Part shown: one piece after another, positions 15,006-19,208 of the stretch
Position numbering within the stretch: position 1 is the first letter of the stretch
Layout of the letters: each line of letters begins with the position of its first letter
NCBI GenBank assembly: GCA_037142435.1
Contig: JBAXAO010000027.1
Span: 1 to 19,208, forward strand
DNA: 19,208 nt
Source: CAIMZW01 sp037142435
Lineage (GTDB): Bacteria > Actinomycetota > Actinomycetes > Nanopelagicales > Nanopelagicaceae
Reading direction: 5' to 3'
The notes under the pieces: generated by a model
What the model was told of the DNA's origin: nothing
Databases searched by the model: none
The model's input: only the letters and a program-made list of their open reading frames with translations
Program-made: the position numbers and the translations under genes

Positions 15006-16274
15006 ATGTCGAATGAAACTTTTTATGGTCCAGATTTTTCCGCCTTGCAATCTCAAGATCCTGATATCGCAGGTCTCCTGCTGAGTGAACTTGATCGTCA
15101 GCGCAAAAACCTGCAACTCATCGCCAGCGAAAACTTCACATCGACTTCAGTACTGGCGGCTCTCGGCTCGACTCTCTCCAACAAATACGCAGAAGGCTAT
15201 CCGGGTAAGCGCTATTACGGTGGCTGTGAAGAGGTCGATAAAGTTGAAACAATTGGCATCGATCGAGCTAAATCTCTCTTTGGTGCAGAACACGCGAATC
15301 TTCAGCCTCACTCGGGTGCAAGTGCAAACGTTGCGGTGTATCAAGCGTTCACCAAACCCGGAGATACCGTTCTTGCAATGTCCCTTCCTCACGGAGGTCA
15401 CCTGACTCACGGATCCAAAGTTAACTTTTCTGGCAAATGGTTCAACATCGTTTCTTATGGAGTTCGAGCCGACAATGAATTGATTGATTATGATCAATTA
15501 CGCGATTCGGCAATCGAACACAAGCCAAAAATGATTTGTACTGGTGCTACTGCTTATCCGAGCTTGATTGATTTTGAAAAAGTTCGCGCAATCTGTGATG
15601 AAGTAGGGGCGATCATGTGGGTTGATGCTGCTCACTTCATTGGTTTGGTTGCTGGAAAGGCAATCCCTTCACCTGTTCCTTATGCAGATGTCGTTTCTTT
15701 TACGACCCATAAAGTTTTGCGTGGACCTCGTGGCGGAATGATTCTCTCCAAAGCCGAGCACGCGGCCGCAATTGATAAAGCGGTCTTTCCAGGTATGCAA
15801 GGGGGACCCATCATGAGCGCCGTGGCTGGAAAGGCTATTGCCCTCAAAGAATGCGCAACTCCGGCATATCAACAATATGCAAAAGATGTCATCGCAAATT
15901 GCAAGGCCCTGGCCGCTGGTTTAGTCGAGGAAGGTATGCGCGCAGTCTCAGGCGGAACCGAAACTCACCTGGCCCTAATTGATATTCGTAGCACTGGCGT
16001 GAACGGAAAAGTTGCCGACGAACGCTGCGGCAATTCCGGAATCACCCTCAATAAGAATGCCATTCCGTACGACCCAGAGACTCCTGCTGTCACCAGTGGA
16101 ATTCGCGTCGGAACTGCGGCGACCACAACACAGGGTATGGGGCTCCCCGAGATGCGCACTATTGCAGCACTCATCGCACGTGCCATCAAGGACGGCGGCG
16201 AGGAAGGCAAAGCTGCCGCAATTGCCGCTGAAGTTCACGAACTAACTGCGCAATTTCCTGTCTACTCCAGATAA
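15006..16274 (+). CDS. glyA: Serine hydroxymethyltransferase
   Basis: PLP enzyme that interconverts serine and glycine while loading one-carbon units on tetrahydrofolate. 422 aa, normal length. N-terminal LIASENFTS (38-46) and YAEGYPGKRYYGG (61-73) are SHMT signatures. The Asp-His pair lies in DAAHFIG (207-213), a small variant of the usual DMAH(I/S)AG. The PLP lysine is in TTHKVLRGPRGG (K236), and FPGMQGGP follows. No ribosome binding site is evident before the ATG, in line with a leaderless or coupled start. Placement between the tsaC-like gene and wecA is typical of Actinobacteria. Confidence 0.97.
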   Translation: MSNETFYGPDFSALQSQDPDIAGLLLSELDRQRKNLQLIASENFTSTSVLAALGSTLSNKYAEGYPGKRYYGGCEEVDKVETIGIDRAKSLFGAEHANLQPHSGASANVAVYQAFTKPGDTVLAMSLPHGGHLTHGSKVNFSGKWFNIVSYGVRADNELIDYDQLRDSAIEHKPKMICTGATAYPSLIDFEKVRAICDEVGAIMWVDAAHFIGLVAGKAIPSPVPYADVVSFTTHKVLRGPRGGMILSKAEHAAAIDKAVFPGMQGGPIMSAVAGKAIALKECATPAYQQYAKDVIANCKALAAGLVEEGMRAVSGGTETHLALIDIRSTGVNGKVADERCGNSGITLNKNAIPYDPETPAVTSGIRVGTAATTTQGMGLPEMRTIAALIARAIKDGGEEGKAAAIAAEVHELTAQFPVYSR

Positions 16275-16283
16275 ATTTAAAAA

Positions 16284-17423
16284 ATGCGGGAGTACCTATT
16301 AGCGGCATCACTTGCCGCAACGCTCTGTTTCTTGATCACCCCTTTTATAAGAATTGTCGCGATGCGCGCCGGCGCCTTCATCAATCTTCGTTCCCGCGAT
16401 ATGCACACTGAAATCACGCCGCGGTGGGGTGGCCTGGCTATGTGGGTTGCAATGGCGCTGACATTTATGACCGTAAGTCACTTGCCTCTCGTTGGTAAAT
16501 CATTTGGGCGAGAAGCAACCGGTATTTTTCTAGCTGGCACCTTCATCATGATTCTTGGAATTCTTGATGATCGATACGACCTCGACGCGCTGACGAAGTT
16601 TGCGGGGCAAGCCTTGGCTGCCGGAATTCTTCTTCTTCACGGGGTGCAGATTCTTTGGTTGCCGATTAATGGCATCATGACCTTGCCAGCCAATATCGGT
16701 CAACTGATCACGGTTCTCTTTGTGATGGTCGTGATCAACGCCGTTAACTTCGTGGATGGATTAGATGGACTAGCGACAGGCATTGTTGCTATATGTGCAT
16801 CGGCATTCTTCGCCTTCTCCTATCTATTAGCGGTGGTCAATGGCTTTAGCCGTGCAGGTGCACCTTCGCTGGTCACAGCGGTGATCGTGGGAATGTGTTT
16901 AGGATTCCTACCCCACAATTTTCACCCAGCCAAGATTTTCATGGGAGACTCGGGAGCAATGCTCTTAGGGCTACTTCTTTCTTCAGCAGCCATCACACTG
17001 ACTGGCCAGATTGATGCAAACGCCATTACGACTCAAGGTTCGCGCTTGGCTCTGCTTCCTCTTTTGTTACCTTTCTTAGTACTTGCTATCCCGTTAATCG
17101 ATTTAGGAATGGCGATTATTCGGCGAATAAGGGCCGGGCGTTCACCTTTTGCCGCCGATCGGGAACACCTTCATCATCGGATCTTGAATCTTGGTGCCAC
17201 TCATCGCCAAACGACAGTGATCCTTTATCTATGGACGGCAATGTTTGCGGTATCAACGGTAGTTGCAGCTTTTGCGCCACTGTGGGTTTCGATCAGCGTC
17301 GGCGCGATTATTCTGGCGCTCTCGTTAGTGCTGATTGGATGGATCTGGAAATCTAAAAAGAATCGGCTCCGCAATCCTGGTGGTAGCAATGAAGCGATGA
17401 ACGCAGCGGAGGTTTTGGTTTAA
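16284..17423 (+). CDS. wecA: Undecaprenyl-phosphate N-acetylglucosamine 1-phosphate transferase (WecA/TagO family)
   Basis: Multi-spanning membrane enzyme that moves a sugar 1-phosphate from a UDP-sugar to the lipid carrier undecaprenyl (or decaprenyl) phosphate, starting cell-wall polymer synthesis. 379 aa with about 11 hydrophobic segments. Motifs in order: ITPRWGGLAM (44-53), LDDRYD (94-99), NAVNFVDGLDGLATG (152-166), FMGDSG (219-224) and the cytoplasmic HLHHR (295-299). The HLHHR loop favours the WecA/TagO/Rv1302 group over MraY. The ATG is 9 nt after the glyA stop and lacks a ribosome binding site. TAAATT ends 6 nt before it, so it could also start a leaderless transcript. The sugar specificity is inferred. 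Confidence 0.93.
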   Translation: MREYLLAASLAATLCFLITPFIRIVAMRAGAFINLRSRDMHTEITPRWGGLAMWVAMALTFMTVSHLPLVGKSFGREATGIFLAGTFIMILGILDDRYDLDALTKFAGQALAAGILLLHGVQILWLPINGIMTLPANIGQLITVLFVMVVINAVNFVDGLDGLATGIVAICASAFFAFSYLLAVVNGFSRAGAPSLVTAVIVGMCLGFLPHNFHPAKIFMGDSGAMLLGLLLSSAAITLTGQIDANAITTQGSRLALLPLLLPFLVLAIPLIDLGMAIIRRIRAGRSPFAADREHLHHRILNLGATHRQTTVILYLWTAMFAVSTVVAAFAPLWVSISVGAIILALSLVLIGWIWKSKKNRLRNPGGSNEAMNAAEVLV

Positions 17424-17873
17424 ATGGAAGAACTCGGTAAAGGCAATGAGAGTAAGGGCGAACTCACCAACGATCAGGCGCTTTGGCGCGGTGCGATCAT
17501 TCCAGCCACGGTTGTTGCCATTTTGGCGCTCGTGCTGGCCAGCTTTTTTCGCGGGCGTTCTGGCTTCTGGGGTGCGCTGCTTGCCGGAGTAACCGTCATC
17601 ATTTTCTTTTCGGTCCACTTACTGGTCTCGCGTTTGACGAAGGATTTAGATCCCATGGCGACCATGGCCCTGGCCATGTTCTCCTACTTTGCCAAGGTGA
17701 TCCTCATGGGGGCGTTTCTTTTGATCGTCACCAAGACGACTTCCAAGGCCGATGTCGATCGCGCCAGTTTTGCCGCCAGCGCTCTGACCATCACCGCGGT
17801 CTGGCTAGCCGGCGAAATCCGGGCTTTTTTGCGCCTGCGCTTCCAATTACCATTACCACCTGCGAAGGGTTAG
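17424..17873 (+). CDS. AtpI-like four-helix membrane protein of the ATP synthase cluster
   Basis: 149 aa with a short polar N-terminus and four probable membrane helices (about 23-42, 48-69, 79-102, 113-132). This is the layout of the ATP synthase I (AtpI) family. Members help assemble the c-ring or supply magnesium and are not essential in studied bacteria. The ATG directly follows the wecA stop. GGAGG (17408-17412) lies 11 nt upstream, inside wecA. The gene sits where Actinobacteria usually carry an unnamed atp-cluster membrane protein. Sequence motifs are weak, so the family call leans on topology and position. Confidence 0.7.
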   Translation: MEELGKGNESKGELTNDQALWRGAIIPATVVAILALVLASFFRGRSGFWGALLAGVTVIIFFSVHLLVSRLTKDLDPMATMALAMFSYFAKVILMGAFLLIVTKTTSKADVDRASFAASALTITAVWLAGEIRAFLRLRFQLPLPPAKG

Positions 17874-17882
17874 ATTTATAAC
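17853..17882 (+). promoter_or_regulatory. Probable promoter of the ATP synthase operon
   Basis: TTACCA (17853-17858) and TATAAC (17877-17882; 5 of 6 to consensus) are 18 nt apart. They straddle the end of the atpI-like gene. A second TTACCA copy six nt earlier pairs with TAGATT (17871-17876) at the same spacing. Transcription would begin near 17889, leaving a leader of about 35 nt before the atpZ-like gene. Confidence 0.45.
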
Positions 17883-17922
17883 TTCACTCTGCTCCAAAAA
17901 GCGGATTCCCGAAGGGGGAGAA

Positions 17923-18153
17923 ATGGCTGGAAATGAAGAAGGCGCCCTCTGGTCAATCATGGGATACCTGCTTTCTGGTCTGCTGATCTGGGGTGGACTG
18001 GGGTGGGCTGCTGATCATTGGCTCGGTACTCACTTCTTCGTCTTAATCGGGATGCTGCTCGGAGGTGGCGCTTCGATGTACCTCGTTTGGCTCCGATTTG
18101 GTCGAGGTTCCTCTGGTCAATCGACCGGTGGCGGCTCGACAACCAATAAGTAG
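17923..18153 (+). CDS. AtpZ-like small membrane protein (ATPase_gene1 type)
   Basis: 76 aa with two probable membrane helices (about 10-30 and 36-56) and a Gly/Ser/Thr-rich tail. Length, topology and position just before atpB fit the AtpZ/ATPase_gene1 group, thought to act with AtpI in ATP synthase assembly or ion supply. GGGGGAG ends 2-3 nt before the ATG, a strong though close ribosome binding site. It lies 49 nt after the atpI-like gene and probably heads the atp transcript. Family assignment is by topology and context; there are no catalytic motifs to see. Confidence 0.7.
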   Translation: MAGNEEGALWSIMGYLLSGLLIWGGLGWAADHWLGTHFFVLIGMLLGGGASMYLVWLRFGRGSSGQSTGGGSTTNK

Positions 18154-18275
18154 TCCAACCTCACACCACCTTCACGTTGGTGAGGATTTGGGGATTTTTC
18201 CCTAAAACTAATAGGGTTCCACCGTCTTCCCAATGATTTCTGACCAATGATTTTTGATCGAGACCTGGAGTGTGT
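18154..18275 (+). promoter_or_regulatory. Structured spacer before atpB
   Basis: 122 nt. An imperfect hairpin joins 18159-18168 to 18178-18185 (8 bp, 2-nt bulge). A small hairpin joins 18200-18204 to 18212-18216. A 10-nt direct repeat, CCAATGATTT, occurs at 18230 and 18244. A weak promoter, TTGGGG (18188) with TAGGGT (18212), is possible. None has a T-run strong enough to call a terminator. Confidence 0.35.
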
Positions 18276-19061
18276 GTGCGCTCGTTTCTGTTGACTGGCA
18301 GTGGTGGAGGCTTCGTTCCTCCAAGCACAGCGGACTTCAACCTTCCGCCGATTTTTGGCCACAACGTTTACACCACTAAGCCCATTGCCCTGGTTGTTCT
18401 CTCAGTTATTTTAGTTTCAGTCTTCTTTATTGCAGCTTCACGTAAAGCCGCAGTAGTCCCAAGCAAATTGCAATTTGCTGGTGAGTCCATTTACGCATTC
18501 GTTCGAAATGATTTGGCACGCGATGTCATTGGGCATGAATTCATGCGATTTGTCCCATATTTGTTCACTCTTTTTACCTTTATCTTGACCAACAATATTT
18601 TCGGAATCGTGCCATTGCTCCAATTTCCAGCGATGTCCCACGTCAGTTTCCCATACGTGCTGGCGATTTTTACTTTTATCATTTTCCACGCAGTTGCCAT
18701 CCGCAAAAAAGGTTTGCTTCCTTACCTCAAAGAGATCATGTTTATGCCGGGAGTACCCAAGCCGGTTTACATTCTCCTAACCCCAATTGAATTAGCAACT
18801 TTCTTTATTGTGCGTCCGCTGACTTTGTCCTTGCGTTTGTTCGCGAACATGTTTGCCGGCCACTTGCTTCTGCTCGTTTTCATCCTCGGCGGAGATCATC
18901 TGCTCAAGGGTGTCATTGGTCTAAAGCTGATCTCTCCGTTCGCGTTCACCTTTGGAATTGGCCTGACCTTCTTCGAGTTTATGGTCCAATGCCTTCAGGC
19001 GTACATCTTTACTTTGCTGACTGCGCTCTACATTGCTGGTGCGCTGGCAGACGAGCACTAA
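18276..19061 (+). CDS. atpB: ATP synthase Fo subunit a
   Basis: Membrane stator subunit that forms the two proton half-channels against the c-ring. 261 aa from GTG 18276, chosen because GGAG (18267-18270) lies 5 nt upstream. GTG 18270 overlaps that GGAG, and TTG 18291 is too far. The essential arginine is in TLSLRLFANMFAGH (Arg187, the E. coli Arg210 position). His196 replaces the E. coli Glu219, as in many Actinobacteria and mitochondria. FMVQCLQAYIFTLLTALY (about 235-252) is the last helix and carries the conserved Gln241. Several hydrophobic helices are clear. It precedes atpE in the usual order. Confidence 0.96.
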   Translation: MRSFLLTGSGGGFVPPSTADFNLPPIFGHNVYTTKPIALVVLSVILVSVFFIAASRKAAVVPSKLQFAGESIYAFVRNDLARDVIGHEFMRFVPYLFTLFTFILTNNIFGIVPLLQFPAMSHVSFPYVLAIFTFIIFHAVAIRKKGLLPYLKEIMFMPGVPKPVYILLTPIELATFFIVRPLTLSLRLFANMFAGHLLLLVFILGGDHLLKGVIGLKLISPFAFTFGIGLTFFEFMVQCLQAYIFTLLTALYIAGALADEH

Positions 19062-19143
19062 AAGTTTTATCGGTTTTACAAAGTTCTAAAAGAACTAGTT
19101 GGTTATCGCTAACTAGTAATAACTAAAACGAAAGGCACAAAAG
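19062..19143 (+). promoter_or_regulatory. Two overlapping hairpins in the atpB-atpE spacer
   Basis: AGTTCT/AGAACT (19082-19087 with 19091-19096, 3-nt loop) is followed by a 7-bp stem (19094-19100 with 19111-19117, 10-nt loop). The stems share three bases, so they compete. The atpE ribosome binding site GAAAGG (19130-19135) lies 13 nt beyond the second stem in an A-rich, probably open stretch. Confidence 0.5.
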
Positions 19144-19208
19144 ATGAAAGGCACACTCAACCTGGTCGGTTATGGCCTATCTGCAATCGGACCTGCAATT
19201 GCAACCGG
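19144..19208 (+). CDS. atpE: ATP synthase Fo subunit c, 5' part only
   Basis: The window ends 65 nt into the gene. The visible start reads MKGTLNLVGYGLSAIGPAIA followed by TG, which fits the N-terminal hairpin helix of the c subunit, whose glycine-rich face packs in the ring. The proton-binding acidic residue lies beyond the window. GAAAGG sits 8 nt before the ATG. The 10-nt GAAAGGCACA occurs twice (19130-19139 and 19146-19155), once as the ribosome binding site and once overlapping the start codon. Confidence 0.88.
   Translation, partial: MKGTLNLVGYGLSAIGPAIAT

Overview
The window looks like a chromosomal segment of an actinobacterium with moderate GC (about one half by eye) and tightly packed genes. 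The order argS-lysA-hom-thrC-thrB-rho-rpmE-prfA-prmC-(tsaC-like)-glyA-wecA-atpI-atpZ-atpB-atpE is the conserved actinobacterial arrangement. Rho carries the long Asn/Asp/Arg-rich insert typical of that phylum. The moderate GC, short spacers and apparent leaderless starts suggest a streamlined, perhaps freshwater, lineage (acI/Nanopelagicales or Luna type). That placement is inference only.

Left block (1-3374, minus strand): a three-gene sugar ABC importer transcribed leftward in the order binding protein (xylF-like), single-domain ATPase, permease. It ends in a strong hairpin terminator at 9-47. A second strong hairpin separates the binding-protein gene from the other two. The leader of the binding-protein gene holds an unusual set of interleaved inverted repeats that touch both a possible -10 box and the ribosome binding site. 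No xylose catabolic gene or regulator lies in the window.

Middle block (3478-9852, plus strand): argS and the lysine/threonine end-branch genes lysA, hom, thrC and thrB, with gaps of 0-2 nt or 4-nt overlaps, so almost certainly one operon. LysA makes lysine from meso-diaminopimelate. Hom, ThrB and ThrC take aspartate semialdehyde to threonine.

Right block (9853-19208, plus strand): a 282-nt leader with a plausible promoter, then rho and its terminator. rpmE follows with its own promoter and a very strong terminator, then prfA and prmC (release factor 1 and the enzyme that methylates it). Next is a divergent TsaC/Sua5-family gene that has lost most family-defining residues, then glyA and wecA. 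The last part is the start of the F1Fo ATP synthase operon: atpI-like, atpZ-like, atpB and the first 65 nt of atpE.

The core genes are ordinary. The points most worth a second look are the xylF leader, the degenerate TsaC-like protein in an otherwise conserved locus, the rho leader with its antisense micro-ORF, and the binding protein that lacks a lipobox cysteine.
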